DNA of 64,000 nucleotides from Geminicoccaceae bacterium (GTDB taxonomy: Bacteria > Pseudomonadota > Alphaproteobacteria > Geminicoccales > Geminicoccaceae), in contig JANQNY010000031.1 of the NCBI GenBank assembly GCA_028279345.1, positions 124,001-188,000 of the forward strand. Reading direction: 5' to 3'. The number at the start of each line of letters is the position of its first letter. Position 1 is the first letter of the stretch. The notes below the pieces were generated by a model. The model searched no databases, was not told the DNA's origin, and was given only the letters and a program-made list of their open reading frames with translations. Position numbers and translations under genes: made by a program. Shown here one piece after another: positions 10,452 to 19,689 of the stretch.

Positions 10452-10466
10452 TGGCACGACGCTTGC
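10452..10466 (+). promoter_or_regulatory. sigma54 (-24/-12) promoter of nifB operon
   Basis: TGGCAC-N5-TTGC matches the RpoN consensus exactly, with correct GG/GC spacing. Transcription should start about 12 bases after the TTGC, near 10478, giving a leader of about 25 bases before the nifB ATG at 10503. Confidence 0.9.
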
Positions 10467-10502
10467 GGGTGATGTTGCGCACACCAGCCAGCGAGGCCGC
10501 CG

Positions 10503-11972
10503 ATGCGCGCCGACATCATTCGTCTCGACGACCTCCAGGTCCGCACGAGCCGCCCTCGGTCACTCGCTCCCGCGGGCGGCTGCACCGCGAAGCGCTGCGG
10601 CGCTGCAGCCGGCGATAACGTGTTGCCGGAGGCGACCCGGGCGCGGATCCAGGATCACCCGTGCTACTCCGAGGAGGCGCACCACTATTTCGCGCGGATG
10701 CACGTGGCGGTGGCGCCCGCCTGCAACATCCAGTGCAACTACTGCAACCGCCGCTACGACTGCGCCAATGAGAGCCGGCCCGGCGTGGTCTCCGAGCGCC
10801 TGACGCCCGAGGAAGGCGCACGCAAGGTGCTGGCGGTCGCGAGCCGGGTACCGCAGCTCGCGGTGCTGGGCATCGCTGGGCCCGGCGACGGCGCCTATGA
10901 CTGGGCCAAGACCAGGGCTACGTTCGAGCTGGTCCACCGCCGGATCCCCGACCTCAAGCTCTGCCTATCGACCAACGGGCTCGCGCTACCGGATCACGTC
11001 GACGAGCTTGCGGAGATGAACGTCGCGCACGTGACGGTGACGATCAACATGATCGACCCCGAGATCGGCCAGGCGATCTACCCCTGGATCTTCTGGCAGA
11101 ACCGGCGCCGATACGGGCTCGAGGCGTCGCGCATCCTGCACGAACGACAGATGGAGAGCCTCGAGCGACTGCGCGCGCGCGACATTCTCGTGAAGGTCAA
11201 CTCGGTCCTGATCCCAGGCGTCAACGACCATCATCTGGTCGAGGTGAACAAAGCGGTGAAGGCGCGCGGCGCCTTCCTCCACAACATCATGCCGCTCATC
11301 GCAGCACCGGAGCACGGCACCGTCTTCGGGCTCGAGGGTCGGCGCGGACCGACGGCTGCCGAGCTCCAGGCCGTGCAGGATGCTTGCGGTGGCGGTGCCC
11401 GGCTCATGCGGCATTGCCGGCAGTGCCGGGCCGACGCGGTCGGGATGCTCGGTGAAGACCGCGGCCAGGAGTTTACCCTGGATCAGCTGCCCGAGGCGCC
11501 TGCCTACGACCCGACCGAGCGCGAGACCTATCGCGCTTGGGTCGAGACCGAGCGCGCCGACCGTCGCGCGGCTGTCGAAGCCGCCGACGCTGCGGCCGAG
11601 GCGGTACCGGCACCGCCGCTGCTGGTCGCCGTCTGCACCAAGGGCGGCGGGCGCATCAATCAGCACTTCGGCAAGGCACGCGAGTTCCAGATCTACGCGG
11701 TCGACGCCGCGGGGGTCCGCCTCGTCGGGCATCGGCGCGCCGACAACTACTGCCTGGGCGGCCACGGCGACCCGGACCGGCTGGAAAGGGTCATCGAAGC
11801 GCTCGAGGGCGTACCCGTGATCCTCTGCCAACGCATCGGCAACCGGCCGCGCAACTGCCTGGCCGCCGCCGGCATTGAGGCCGTCGAGGCCCATGCAGAA
11901 GCCTACATCGAGACGGCCGTTGCCGCCGTCTACGCCGACCGTGCCCGGATGGACGCGTCGGCAACCGCCTAG
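10503..11972 (+). CDS. nifB: NifB, FeMo-cofactor precursor (NifB-co) synthase
   Basis: Radical SAM enzyme of 489 residues that fuses two 4Fe-4S clusters and inserts carbide to make NifB-co, the core of FeMo-co. The SAM cluster motif is [15 protein letters not shown] (Cys near 73, 77 and 80), followed by GIAGPGD and [26 protein letters not shown] carries the additional cluster ligands. The C-terminal NifX-like domain spans about residues 372-470 and includes [17 protein letters not shown] and [14 protein letters not shown]. The length fits the two-domain proteobacterial form. It is the first gene of the nifB-fdxN-nifZ-nifT-SIR2 operon, under the sigma54/NifA promoter. Confidence 0.97.
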   Translation: MRADIIRLDDLQVRTSRPRSLAPAGGCTAKRCGAAAGDNVLPEATRARIQDHPCYSEEAHHYFARMHVAVAPACNIQCNYCNRRYDCANESRPGVVSERLTPEEGARKVLAVASRVPQLAVLGIAGPGDGAYDWAKTRATFELVHRRIPDLKLCLSTNGLALPDHVDELAEMNVAHVTVTINMIDPEIGQAIYPWIFWQNRRRYGLEASRILHERQMESLERLRARDILVKVNSVLIPGVNDHHLVEVNKAVKARGAFLHNIMPLIAAPEHGTVFGLEGRRGPTAAELQAVQDACGGGARLMRHCRQCRADAVGMLGEDRGQEFTLDQLPEAPAYDPTERETYRAWVETERADRRAAVEAADAAAEAVPAPPLLVAVCTKGGGRINQHFGKAREFQIYAVDAAGVRLVGHRRADNYCLGGHGDPDRLERVIEALEGVPVILCQRIGNRPRNCLAAAGIEAVEAHAEAYIETAVAAVYADRARMDASATA

Positions 11973-11991
11973 AACGACCAAGGAGACCGAT

Positions 11992-12213
11992 ATGGCCTAC
12001 AAGATCATCACCGCGCAGTGCACCGTCTGCGGCGCCTGCGAGTTCGAGTGCCCGAACGCGGCGATCAGCCTCAAGCGCGGCACCTACGTGATCGATCCCA
12101 GCCTGTGCAACGAGTGCGAGGGGTTCTTCGACGCGCCGCAGTGCAACGAGGTCTGCCCGGTTCCCAAGACCTGTGTGCCGGCTGACGCCAAGGGGAGGGC
12201 CGCGCGTGCCTGA
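11992..12213 (+). CDS. fdxN: FdxN-type 2[4Fe-4S] ferredoxin
   Basis: Ferredoxin of 73 residues with two cluster motifs: [13 protein letters not shown] near the start and the spaced [19 protein letters not shown] motif characteristic of nif-linked FdxN/FrxA ferredoxins, ending with KTC. Such ferredoxins lie next to nifB and are thought to supply electrons for NifB-co synthesis or nitrogenase. The start ATG follows AAGGAGA at 6-8 bases. It lies 19 nt after nifB and overlaps the GTG start of nifZ by 8 nt, consistent with one transcript. Confidence 0.93.
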   Translation: MAYKIITAQCTVCGACEFECPNAAISLKRGTYVIDPSLCNECEGFFDAPQCNEVCPVPKTCVPADAKGRAARA

Positions 12214-12484
12214 GCCGCGGCCGATCGAGATCTACGCACCACCCGTCTTTCCACCCGGCAGCCGCGTGCGCTCACGGTTCCAGGTCCGCAATGACGGCAC
12301 CGTGCCCGGCAGCGAGCTCGGCGCGGTGGTCGTCGGCAAAGGCGAAGTCGGCTACGTCCGCGACGTCGGCGTGTTCCTTCAGCAGTACTACGTCTATGCG
12401 GTCGAGTTTCTCGACCGTCAGGCAATCGTCGGCATGCGCGGCCACGAGCTCGCAGCCGAAGCCGAAGCGGGGGCATCGCCGTGA
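12206..12484 (+). CDS. nifZ: NifZ, nitrogenase MoFe-protein maturation factor
   Basis: Protein of 92 residues matching NifZ: the opening [18 protein letters not shown], the central [28 protein letters not shown] and the end IVGMRGHEL. NifZ acts in formation of the second P-cluster of NifDK in characterised systems. The GTG at 12206 was chosen because it lies inside the end of fdxN, and the conserved N-terminus begins directly after it. It overlaps nifT by 4 nt (GTGA). Confidence 0.93.
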   Translation: MPEPRPIEIYAPPVFPPGSRVRSRFQVRNDGTVPGSELGAVVVGKGEVGYVRDVGVFLQQYYVYAVEFLDRQAIVGMRGHELAAEAEAGASP

Positions 12485-12693
12485 AGGTCACGATCCGCTC
12501 AGGCACGGGTGGCTTCGAGGTCTACGTGCCCAAGAAGGATCTCGAGGAGCGGGTCGTCGAGACCGAGAAGCCCGAGCTCTGGGGCGGCTGGGCGCGGCTC
12601 GCCAATGGCTGGGTCCTCGCACTGCCGGATATGGCCGAGCCGCCGCGCTTGCCGATCACCGTCGAGGCGCGGCGGCTGTCGGCTGAAGGATGA
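12481..12693 (+). CDS. nifT: NifT/FixU family protein
   Basis: Small protein of 70 residues with the NifT/FixU fold: starts [23 protein letters not shown] and contains WGGWARLANGWVLALPDM near the centre. The role is unknown; deletions in other diazotrophs have little phenotype. The GTG start overlaps nifZ by 4 nt and the TGA overlaps the SIR2-like gene by 4 nt, so translation of the three is linked. Confidence 0.93.
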   Translation: MKVTIRSGTGGFEVYVPKKDLEERVVETEKPELWGGWARLANGWVLALPDMAEPPRLPITVEARRLSAEG

Positions 12694-13520
12694 GTGACGG
12701 ACGACGCCTCGACGCGGCGCTGCGTGGCGTCGAGGCGGGCAGCATCATCCCCTATCTGGGCGCGGGCGTGGCGGCGCTCAGCGGCGGCGCCATGCCCGCC
12801 TCGCCGGCAGCACTCGCTGCGCTTGTCGAAACCCGCGTGCGCGCCCCACGGCGGGCGAGCGGCAACCTCTGGGCAGTTGCCCAGTTCGCCGAGACCCGCC
12901 GCCACCGCCGCACCGTCGCGACGCTGATCGAGCAGGCTTTCGCCGCGCCTGCCGTGGCCGAGAACCCGGTCCATCGCTGGCTGGCCGCGGTCAGGCCACC
13001 GCTCGTGGTCGATGCCTGGTACGACTCGGGCCTGGTCGACGCCTATGCGGCTGGTCCGGGCGATTGGGGCGTGGTGCACGGCGTCAGCCGCCACGACGTC
13101 AGGGACGAGAGCTGGACCCGCGCCCTCGACGCGGCGGGAACGGCGCGGGATGACCTCGACCCCGCTTGGCGCTCCTTGATCTACAAGCCGCACGGCCTGG
13201 CGCGGGCAGGTGCGAGCTTCCTCGTCTCCGACAGCGACTATGTGCAGGTTCTGACCGAGATCGACATCCAGACGCCGATCCCCGAAGAGGTGCAGCGCCG
13301 TCGGCGCGACCGCGGGTTTCTCTTTCTCGGTTGCCGGTTCGACGACCAGATGCTGCGCATCTTCGCGCGCCAGGTCATGAAGCGCTCCGCCGGTCCCCAC
13401 ATCGCGGTCCTGACCGGCCCGCTGACGCGGATGGAAGCGCGCTTTCTCGAGGCACAGGAGATCGCTCGGCTCGATCTCGACCTCGTGGACGTCATGCCGG
13501 AGCTAGCCTCGATCGCCTGA
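12690..13520 (+). CDS. SIR2-like NAD-binding protein in the nif operon
   Basis: Protein of 276 residues with the SIR2-like Rossmann pattern. SIIPYLGAGVAAL near residue 15 matches the GAG NAD motif, YKPHGLARAGASFLVSDSDY near 170-190 matches the HGS/DDY region, and FLFLGCRFDDQMLRIFARQVM near 215-235 matches the closing LGYS/D segment. It is the last gene of the nifB operon, overlapping nifT by ATGA, and ends 17 bases from convergent modC. SIR2-like proteins are found in some nif clusters, where the function is untested. NAD hydrolysis or deacylation of a Nif protein are both possible. Assignment to the SIR2 superfamily is good; the role is open. Confidence 0.8.
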   Translation: MSDGRRLDAALRGVEAGSIIPYLGAGVAALSGGAMPASPAALAALVETRVRAPRRASGNLWAVAQFAETRRHRRTVATLIEQAFAAPAVAENPVHRWLAAVRPPLVVDAWYDSGLVDAYAAGPGDWGVVHGVSRHDVRDESWTRALDAAGTARDDLDPAWRSLIYKPHGLARAGASFLVSDSDYVQVLTEIDIQTPIPEEVQRRRRDRGFLFLGCRFDDQMLRIFARQVMKRSAGPHIAVLTGPLTRMEARFLEAQEIARLDLDLVDVMPELASIA

Positions 13521-13537
13521 ACAGCGCAGTTGGCCGA

Positions 13538-14218
13538 TCAGGCCGAGGCCAGGTGCTCGCTGCACTCGGCCGGCGCGAGGATGCGACCGCCGGCGAGACG
13601 GATGATCTGTTTGGTCAGCCGCGCGACCTCGTTCGGCGCGTGGGAGACATAGACCATCGACATGCCAGCCGATTCCGCGAGGTCCGCCAAGAGCTGCAGG
13701 GCCGCGTCACGGCGCGCGGCGTCCAGTGACGCCAAGGGCTCGTCGAGCAGCAGGAGCTGCGGGCGTGCCAGAAGAGCGCGGCCGAGCGCGATCCGTTGGC
13801 GTTCGCCACCGGAAAGCGCGCCCGTTCGCCGCTGGAGCAGCGTTGAGAGCCCCAGCACGTCGACGACGTGAGCGATCAGCCGGGCATCGCAGCCTCGGGC
13901 CCCATAGAGCAGGTTGGCGCGGACGGACATGTGTGGAAAGAGCAGGGCCTCCTGGAAGACGAGGCCGACGTGGCGCTGTGCTGGACGCACCTCGATGCGG
14001 CGTTCCGAGTCGAAGAGCACGCGCCCCGCAAGCGCGATGCGGCCGGCATCGGGACGCAGATGACCTGCGATGCAGGCAAGGAGCGTGCTCTTGCCGGAGC
14101 CCGAGTGGCCCACGAGGCCGACGGCCGCGCCGAGCGGCGCCGCAACGTCGAGGTCGAGGTTGAACGCGCCCACGGTCTTCTTGACCCGTAGCTCCAGCGT
14201 GGCGTCGCCGCCGATCAT
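13538..14218 (-). CDS. modC: ModC, molybdate ABC transporter ATPase (short form)
   Basis: ATPase of 226 residues powering molybdate uptake, supplying Mo for FeMo-co. Walker A GHSGSGKST, Q-loop VFQEALLFPHM, signature LSGGERQRIALGRALL, Walker B LLLLDEPLASLD and H-loop YVSHAPNEVARL are all present. It ends shortly after the H-loop, so it lacks the C-terminal TOBE/Mop domain of about 120 residues usual in ModC. I chose the ATG at 14218 because it overlaps the modB stop (ATGA); a longer upstream start is less likely. It is the last gene of the iscA-nfu-nifVW-fixABCX-modABC unit. Confidence 0.9.
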   Translation of the reverse strand: MIGGDATLELRVKKTVGAFNLDLDVAAPLGAAVGLVGHSGSGKSTLLACIAGHLRPDAGRIALAGRVLFDSERRIEVRPAQRHVGLVFQEALLFPHMSVRANLLYGARGCDARLIAHVVDVLGLSTLLQRRTGALSGGERQRIALGRALLARPQLLLLDEPLASLDAARRDAALQLLADLAESAGMSMVYVSHAPNEVARLTKQIIRLAGGRILAPAECSEHLASA

Positions 14219-14922
14219 CGCCGCGCGTTCCGGGCGCCACGTCGGGCGAGCCATTCCGATAAGGCGAGCGCTGCGGCGGCGAGCAAGATCGAGAGGACGC
14301 AAAGCCGCCGCGCCGCGGCCTCGCCGCCGGGTGACTGGATGACGGTGTAGAGCGCCAATGGCAGCGTCTGGGTGACGCCCGGGATGTTGGCGGCGAAGGT
14401 GATGGTGGCGCCGAACTCGCCGACGGCACGGGCGAAGGCGAGCGTGGCGCCTGCGAGCACGCCAGGCGCCATCAGCGGCAGCGTGACGGTCGCGAACACG
14501 CGCAGGTCGCCGCTGCCGAGGCTGCGTGCCACCTGCTCGAGCCGGTCATCGGTGGCTTCGGCCGCCTGACGCACGGCCCGGACGAACAGGGGAAAGCCAA
14601 CGACGGCGCAGGCGACGATGACGCCGGCGGTCGAGAAGACGAGGCGGAGGCCGAACATGTCCTCGAGCGGTGCGCCGATGGGCCCGTTGCGACCCAAGAG
14701 CACAAGGAGCAGATAGCCCACGACCACCGGCGGCAGCACGAGCGGCAGGTGCACAACTGCGTTCAAGAAGCCGTGGCCGAAGAATCGCCGGCGCGCGAGG
14801 AGCCAGCCGACGAGCACGGCGAGCGGCAGCGTCAAAGCCACCGCCAAGATCGCCGTGCGGAGGGTCAAGGCGAGCGCCTCGACCTCGAAGGGGCTCAGCC
14901 CGAGCGTGTCGACGAGGCTCAA
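14215..14922 (-). CDS. modB: ModB, molybdate ABC transporter permease
   Basis: Membrane permease of 235 residues with five or six helices. The transporter EAA-like loop is VARSLGSGDLRVFATVTLPLMAPGVLAG, and FARAVGEFGATITFAANIPGVTQTLPLALYTVIQ is a hallmark of ModB. HLPLVLPPVVVGYLLLVLLGRNGPIG is the conserved N-terminal half. The start is taken as TTG at 14922, which overlaps the modA stop (TTGA). Homology begins right there, and no ATG lies close. The stop overlaps the modC start by 4 nt. Confidence 0.93.
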   Translation of the reverse strand: MSLVDTLGLSPFEVEALALTLRTAILAVALTLPLAVLVGWLLARRRFFGHGFLNAVVHLPLVLPPVVVGYLLLVLLGRNGPIGAPLEDMFGLRLVFSTAGVIVACAVVGFPLFVRAVRQAAEATDDRLEQVARSLGSGDLRVFATVTLPLMAPGVLAGATLAFARAVGEFGATITFAANIPGVTQTLPLALYTVIQSPGGEAAARRLCVLSILLAAAALALSEWLARRGARNARR

Positions 14923-15668
14923 GAGCCGGGGTCCAAGATGCTGAAGCCGTGCCGCTCGAAGATCGCTTTCGCCTCCGCGGTCCGGATGAAGGACATCAGG
15001 TGAGCGGCACCCTCCGGATCGTGGCCGTCGGCGAGCGGAGCTATCGGATAGGTGATGGGCGGATGCGCGTCGGGCGGAAGCTCGGCTCCGATCACGACGC
15101 CCGGAACGTCGCGGGCGTCGCTGCGGTAGACCAGCCCCACGACCGCCTCGCCGCGGTCGACGGTGGCGACGGTGATCAGCGTATTGCGCGTCGGGACATG
15201 GTGCGGTGCCACGGTCGCCCAGAGCCCGAGCGTCTCGAGCGCCGCCTGCCCGTATGCACCGACCGGAGCGGTGGCAGGGTCCGCCATGGCGAAGCGTTCG
15301 CCGTCGAGCTGGGCCGCGAGGTCTGAAGGGTCGAGGTCGAGGGGCGGGGCTCCAGCGGGCACGATGAGCACGAGCGTGTTCGAAAGCAGCGTTTCCACGG
15401 CAGCGGGCTCGACCACCTCCTGATCCACGAGAAACGCCATCCACTTGGGATTGGCCGAGAGGAAGAGATCAGCGGGCGCACCGGCGGCGATCTGCCGGGC
15501 GAGGGTGCCCGAAGGGCCGTAGGAGAGGGTGGCGTCAATCCCCGACGCGACGATCACCTCGTCCATGGCCCTTGCCGTGGACGCGGCGGCGAATACCAGA
15601 GGCTCGGCCGACACGGCGCTTGCGCTCAGGCCGACGAGCGCGGCCGCAGCGGCGGCAAGCCGGCGCAC
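14919..15668 (-). CDS. modA: ModA, periplasmic molybdate-binding protein
   Basis: Substrate-binding protein of 249 residues. An N-terminal signal peptide (RRLAAAAAALVGLSASAVSA, cleavage near 22) is followed by the ModA pattern LVFAAASTARAMDEV, SYGPSGTLARQIAAGAPADLFLSANPKWMAFL, and VPTRNTLITVATVDRGEAVVGLVYRSDA. The start is best placed at GTG 15668, in front of the signal peptide; the longer open frame upstream belongs to fixX in another frame. It starts 5 nt after the fixX stop, placing molybdate uptake on the same transcript as electron transfer to nitrogenase. Confidence 0.93.
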   Translation of the reverse strand: MRRLAAAAAALVGLSASAVSAEPLVFAAASTARAMDEVIVASGIDATLSYGPSGTLARQIAAGAPADLFLSANPKWMAFLVDQEVVEPAAVETLLSNTLVLIVPAGAPPLDLDPSDLAAQLDGERFAMADPATAPVGAYGQAALETLGLWATVAPHHVPTRNTLITVATVDRGEAVVGLVYRSDARDVPGVVIGAELPPDAHPPITYPIAPLADGHDPEGAAHLMSFIRTAEAKAIFERHGFSILDPGS

Positions 15669-15673
15669 CGACG

Positions 15674-15985
15674 TCAGCCGAACTTGAAGGCGACCCCAAA
15701 GCCGCCGCGCGGGTAGCTCCACTCGATCTCGCCCGTCGCCTGGCAGACGACGCGGCAAGTGCCGCACTCCATGCACCCATCGAGCGATAGCTCGACCCGC
15801 CCGCGCTCGACCTTGCTGTAGCAGCCGGCCGGGCAGAGCCGGACGAGCGATTTGAGCTCGTCGCTGTCGATAGCACGGCGGCGCAAGCGCACGTGCGGAT
15901 GGCCTTCGTCGACGAGATAGCGGTTGGTGTAGAGCCGCTCCTCCATGCGCTGGGTGGGCACAGGCACGTCGTTCGAGCTGGTCAT
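15674..15985 (-). CDS. fixX: FixX, ferredoxin-like subunit of FixABCX
   Basis: Ferredoxin-like protein of 103 residues that works with FixC (ETF:quinone oxidoreductase-like). It has LVRLCPAGCYSKVE and the cluster motif CMECGTCRVVCQ near residues 76-86, then TGEIEWSYPRGGFGVAFKFG, the conserved FixX end. FixABCX bifurcates electrons from NADH to quinone and to ferredoxin or flavodoxin for nitrogenase. The ATG at 15985 overlaps the fixC stop (ATGA), which fixes the start. Confidence 0.95.
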   Translation of the reverse strand: MTSSNDVPVPTQRMEERLYTNRYLVDEGHPHVRLRRRAIDSDELKSLVRLCPAGCYSKVERGRVELSLDGCMECGTCRVVCQATGEIEWSYPRGGFGVAFKFG

Positions 15986-17289
15986 CGCCACGCCCTCGCC
16001 ATCTTGAGTGCATCCATGAAGATGTGTCGCCACCCGCCGCGTGCCTGGCGGAACTGGCCGAGCATGCGACGCTCCTTGGCACGCTTGTCGACGTCGTCGA
16101 CTCGCAAGAAGCTCTGCATCGCCTGCGAGATCGCTCGCGGATAGGTGGTGAGCAGGTGCTTGTTGTTATGCAGAATGCCGGGCAGACGGCGGTATTTGCG
16201 CATGTCCTTCATCACGAAGGACTGCTCCAGCGCTTGGCGGTAGCGGGCTAGGTGCGCCGCACTGCAGGCAAGGCCCTCGTGCTTGAGCGCTACCACCGTC
16301 TCGGCGGCGAGCCGGCCCGTGGTCATCGCCAGGTTGGAGCCCTCGCGGTGCGCCGAGTTTACGAACTGCCCGGCGTCCCCGACGACCAGCCAGCCGTCTC
16401 CCGCGAGCCGTGGGATCGCGTCGTAGCCGCCCTCGGGGATGAGGTGCGCCACATATTCGCGGGTTTCGCCGTCCCGGATCAGGGGTGCCACGGAGGGGTG
16501 GGCCTTCAGGCGGTCGAGCAGCACATAGGCCGGGATCTGCGTCTCCTGGAAGTTTGCGAGCAGGCACCCGACGCCCAGAGAGATCGACTCACGGTTGGTG
16601 TAGAGAAAGCCGGTGCCGACCATGCCGGCCGATACGTCGCCCATGAGCTCGATAACGACGCCGTCGTCCTCGCCTTCCAGATTGAAGCGCTCCTGGACCA
16701 CCTCCTCGGACAGAAAGATCGTCTCCTTGACGGCGAGCGCAACGTGCGCCGGGTCGAGCTCCGGCCGCAGGCCCGCACGCCTGCCTACGAGGCCGTTGAC
16801 GCCTTCGCCGAGCACGACGACGTCAGCGAGCAACGGCGCCCCGTCGCGGTCGGTCTCGACACCGATGACGCGGTTGTCATCGTCCCGGACCAGGCCGGTG
16901 ACCGTCGTGTCCGTGATCTGCACCGCTCCCGCCTCGCGGACCTTCGAGGCGAACCATTGGTCGAAGGGCGCGCGCAGGATCGTGTAGCGGTTCGGGCGGT
17001 CTTCGTTGAACGCGTCGGAGCGGTAGTGCATGCCCGTGTGCGAACGCTCGTCCAAGAGCCAGACCCGCTGCTCGACGACGTGCCGTTCGAGCGGCGCCTC
17101 GTCGCGAAACTCGGGGATGATGCGCTCAAGCGCATCGGCGTAGAGGATGGCGCCCTGGACGTTCTTGGCGCCCGCCGTCTCGCCCCGCTCGATCTGCAGG
17201 ACGGAGAGGCCGGCCTTTGCCATGACGTAGGCGGCAGCGTTACCGGCGGGGCCGGCGCCTACCACGATCGCGTCGAAATGCTGGCTCAT
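15982..17289 (-). CDS. fixC: FixC, ETF:ubiquinone oxidoreductase-like flavoprotein
   Basis: FAD protein of 435 residues, the quinone-reducing arm of FixABCX. The FAD-binding motif AIVVGAGPAGNAAAYVMAKAG lies at the N-terminus, followed by ERGETAGAKNVQGAILY. VVLGEGVNGLVGRRAGLR lies mid-chain, and DGWLVVGDAGQFVNSAHREGSNLAMTTG near residue 300 is the second FAD contact. The ATG at 17289 follows GAGAGG at about 8 bases. The stop overlaps fixX by 4 nt; fixB ends 11 nt upstream. Confidence 0.96.
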   Translation of the reverse strand: MSQHFDAIVVGAGPAGNAAAYVMAKAGLSVLQIERGETAGAKNVQGAILYADALERIIPEFRDEAPLERHVVEQRVWLLDERSHTGMHYRSDAFNEDRPNRYTILRAPFDQWFASKVREAGAVQITDTTVTGLVRDDDNRVIGVETDRDGAPLLADVVVLGEGVNGLVGRRAGLRPELDPAHVALAVKETIFLSEEVVQERFNLEGEDDGVVIELMGDVSAGMVGTGFLYTNRESISLGVGCLLANFQETQIPAYVLLDRLKAHPSVAPLIRDGETREYVAHLIPEGGYDAIPRLAGDGWLVVGDAGQFVNSAHREGSNLAMTTGRLAAETVVALKHEGLACSAAHLARYRQALEQSFVMKDMRKYRRLPGILHNNKHLLTTYPRAISQAMQSFLRVDDVDKRAKERRMLGQFRQARGGWRHIFMDALKMARAWR

Positions 17290-17300
17290 GTCGATTCCTC

Positions 17301-18377
17301 TCAGCCGGTTGGCGCGGGCACGCCAAGGCGCCGCCGCACGGCGTCGGTGAGTGCCGGCAGCACTTCGAGCGCGTCTGCGACCACGCCCAGATGCGCGAAG
17401 TCGAAGATGGGTGCCGCCGGATCGGTGTTGATCGCGACGATCAGGTCCGCGCCCTCGACGCCGACCCGGTGCTGAATCGCGCCCTTGATGCCGGCGGCGA
17501 TGTAGAGCCGCGGCCGGATCGTCTTGCCGGTCTGGCCGATCTGCCGTTCGGCGGGGAGCCAACCCTTCTGCACGACGGGCCTGGAGCAGCCCCAGTCGCC
17601 ACCGAGCACGGCGGCCAGCTCGCGCACGAGCCCGAAGTTCTCGGCCGCGCGCAGCCCCATACCGCCCGCGACGACGACATCGGCGTAGGCGAGGTTGACG
17701 TCGTCCGTGCGGACGTCGGGAACGAAGTCGAGGACCTTGGTGATGATGTCGGTCTCGGCGATGCGCAGCTCGTGGCGGACGACCGACCCGGTCCGCGAGG
17801 GGTCGGGCTCGGGCATCGCCATCACACGCGGGCGGACGGTCGCCATCTGCGGACGTACGCCGCGGGTATGGATCGTGCAAAGCAACGAGCCGCCGAAGGT
17901 GGGCCTGGTGGCAGCCATGCTGCGCTCGCCGTCAATGGCGAGTTCCGTGCAGTCTGCCGTGAGCCCCGTCTTCAGCGTCGTGGCGACGGCACCCGCAAGA
18001 TCGCGCCCTAGCGTCGTGGCACCCAGCAGCAGGATCTCGGGCTGATAGGTCTCGACGAACTCGGCGAGCGCCCGAGTGAAGGGCTCGTTTCGATAGTTCG
18101 CCAGCGCAGGGTGCTCGCCCAGGTAGACGCGGTCCGCACCGTAGTGGAAGGCTGCGGCGACAGCGTCCGCGGTCGCTGTCGACTGGGGGCCCAGGACGAC
18201 GCCCGCAAGTTCGACACCGAGCGCGTCGGCGAGCTTGCGGCCCTCGCCCAGAAGCTCGAATGAGACGGGGTGGACGGTGCCGCGCTCGAGCTCGACGAAG
18301 ACCCACACGTGGCGATAGCTCTGGTAGCGCTCGGGCAGGGCGTCGCGACGGGCGGCGGCGGGCGTAGCGGCATTCAT
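17301..18377 (-). CDS. fixB: FixB, electron transfer flavoprotein alpha subunit
   Basis: ETF-alpha-type protein of 358 residues, carrying FAD and pairing with FixA. It shows [31 protein letters not shown] mid-chain. The C-terminal FAD domain has [55 protein letters not shown] and [28 protein letters not shown], all family hallmarks. The start ATG at 18377 overlaps the fixA stop (ATGA). Confidence 0.96.
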   Translation of the reverse strand: MNAATPAAARRDALPERYQSYRHVWVFVELERGTVHPVSFELLGEGRKLADALGVELAGVVLGPQSTATADAVAAAFHYGADRVYLGEHPALANYRNEPFTRALAEFVETYQPEILLLGATTLGRDLAGAVATTLKTGLTADCTELAIDGERSMAATRPTFGGSLLCTIHTRGVRPQMATVRPRVMAMPEPDPSRTGSVVRHELRIAETDIITKVLDFVPDVRTDDVNLAYADVVVAGGMGLRAAENFGLVRELAAVLGGDWGCSRPVVQKGWLPAERQIGQTGKTIRPRLYIAAGIKGAIQHRVGVEGADLIVAINTDPAAPIFDFAHLGVVADALEVLPALTDAVRRRLGVPAPTG

Positions 18378-19288
18378 CGGGACACCTCCCGGCGCGTGGC
18401 GGCCTCGAGCTGCGCCTCCAGCTTCGGCTGATGGGCAAAGATCAGGTCGAGCACCGCATCGGCGATCTGCTTGGGCCGCTTGTGGTCGACGGCGACCATC
18501 TCGGCGCTTTCCTCGCGCGGGGTCGGCGCGAAGACGCGCTTGACCACCGTGGGCGAGCCCCTGAGGCCACACTTCTGCAGGTCTTCGACACCGGCGTCGG
18601 CGGCCGACCAGGTGGTGATCTCGGCGCGCGCGGCGCGCAGCATGTCGTCGATCGAGCCGCGCCGCACCTCGTTCACGCCCTCGAGCACGGTGACGAGGCA
18701 GGGCAGGCGCGAACTCAAGACCTGGAGGCCGCCCTCGGCGCGGCGGCGCACGACGATCTCACCGGTCGCGCGATCGAGCATGTCGATGGCGGCGACGTAT
18801 GTGAGCTGCTCGAGGCCGAGGCGCCGGGCGATGCCGGGCCCGACCTGAGCGGTGTCGCCGTCGATCGTCTGCTTGCCGGTGAAGACGACGTCGATCGGCC
18901 GCTCACTGCCGAGCTTGGTGAGGGCTGCGGCTAGTGCGTAGGAGGTGGCGAGCGTGTCGGCGCCGGCGAAGCGCCGGTCGGTGATGAGGACGGCCTTGTC
19001 GGCGCCCAGGCCGAGCGCGCGCCGCAGCGCCTCCTCGGCCATCGGCGGGCCCATGCTCAGGACGGTCACCTCGCCGCCATACTGGTCCCTGAGCCGCATC
19101 GCCTCTTCGAGCGCGAACAGGTCATAGGGGTTGATGATGGTCGGCACGCCCTGGCGCATGATCGTGTTGGTCACCGGATGCACGCGGATCTGGGCGCTGT
19201 CCGGCACCTGCTTGATGCAGACCACGAGGTTAAGGCCGCGCGCGGCGCCTTCGTTCGGGTCCGGTTCCTGGTCGTAGACGGCATCCAT
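18374..19288 (-). CDS. fixA: FixA, electron transfer flavoprotein beta subunit
   Basis: ETF-beta-type protein of 304 residues. In FixABCX this subunit takes part in NADH-driven electron bifurcation. [19 protein letters not shown] begins the conserved region at about residue 20. [56 protein letters not shown] and [16 protein letters not shown] follow. The N-terminal 19 residues are extra compared with most FixA. There is no separate promoter in the 21-nt gap after nifW, so it should be read from the iscA promoter. Confidence 0.96.
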   Translation of the reverse strand: MDAVYDQEPDPNEGAARGLNLVVCIKQVPDSAQIRVHPVTNTIMRQGVPTIINPYDLFALEEAMRLRDQYGGEVTVLSMGPPMAEEALRRALGLGADKAVLITDRRFAGADTLATSYALAAALTKLGSERPIDVVFTGKQTIDGDTAQVGPGIARRLGLEQLTYVAAIDMLDRATGEIVVRRRAEGGLQVLSSRLPCLVTVLEGVNEVRRGSIDDMLRAARAEITTWSAADAGVEDLQKCGLRGSPTVVKRVFAPTPREESAEMVAVDHKRPKQIADAVLDLIFAHQPKLEAQLEAATRREVSR

Positions 19289-19309
19289 GGCGGGATCCCC
19301 TTTAGGGCG

Positions 19310-19678
19310 TCACGCGTTGGGTGGGCGCAGCTCGTCGAGGCCGACGAAGGCACGGTTGGCTTGGGCGCGGCGCTCCAGCGCCGCGAACACGTGCTGCTCG
19401 CGCGGGGACGAGGCGACGAAATCGGCGTAGGCGCGCTCAAGACGCGCGCGAAACGCGTCGAAGAGCTCATCGTCGGCCAAGGACGCGAGCTCGGCGTCGG
19501 AAAGGTACTGGTTCAGGCGCTTCAAGATGTGCAGTCGCGCGACCTGGAGCACCCGCTCGTCATAGGCGACCTCGAAGAACGCAAAGAGGTCCTCGGCCGA
19601 CGAGAGCGCGTCGAGCTGGGCGCGCAACGCCCCGGGTTCGCGGGCGGGTGACGTCGGCGCGGCGGTTTGGGTGGGCAT
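19310..19678 (-). CDS. nifW: NifW, nitrogenase stabilising/protective protein
   Basis: Protein of 122 residues of the NifW family, which associates with MoFe protein and is linked to its protection or maturation. Family segments are LDALSSAEDLFAFFEVAYDERVLQVARLHILKRLNQYL (about 25-62) and LERAYADFVASSPREQHVFAAL (about 82-105). I placed the start at the ATG at 19678, just after the nifV stop, rather than the one 15 bases earlier, which lies within nifV. Confidence 0.92.
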   Translation of the reverse strand: MPTQTAAPTSPAREPGALRAQLDALSSAEDLFAFFEVAYDERVLQVARLHILKRLNQYLSDAELASLADDELFDAFRARLERAYADFVASSPREQHVFAALERRAQANRAFVGLDELRPPNA

Positions 19679-19689
19679 CGGCGATCCTC

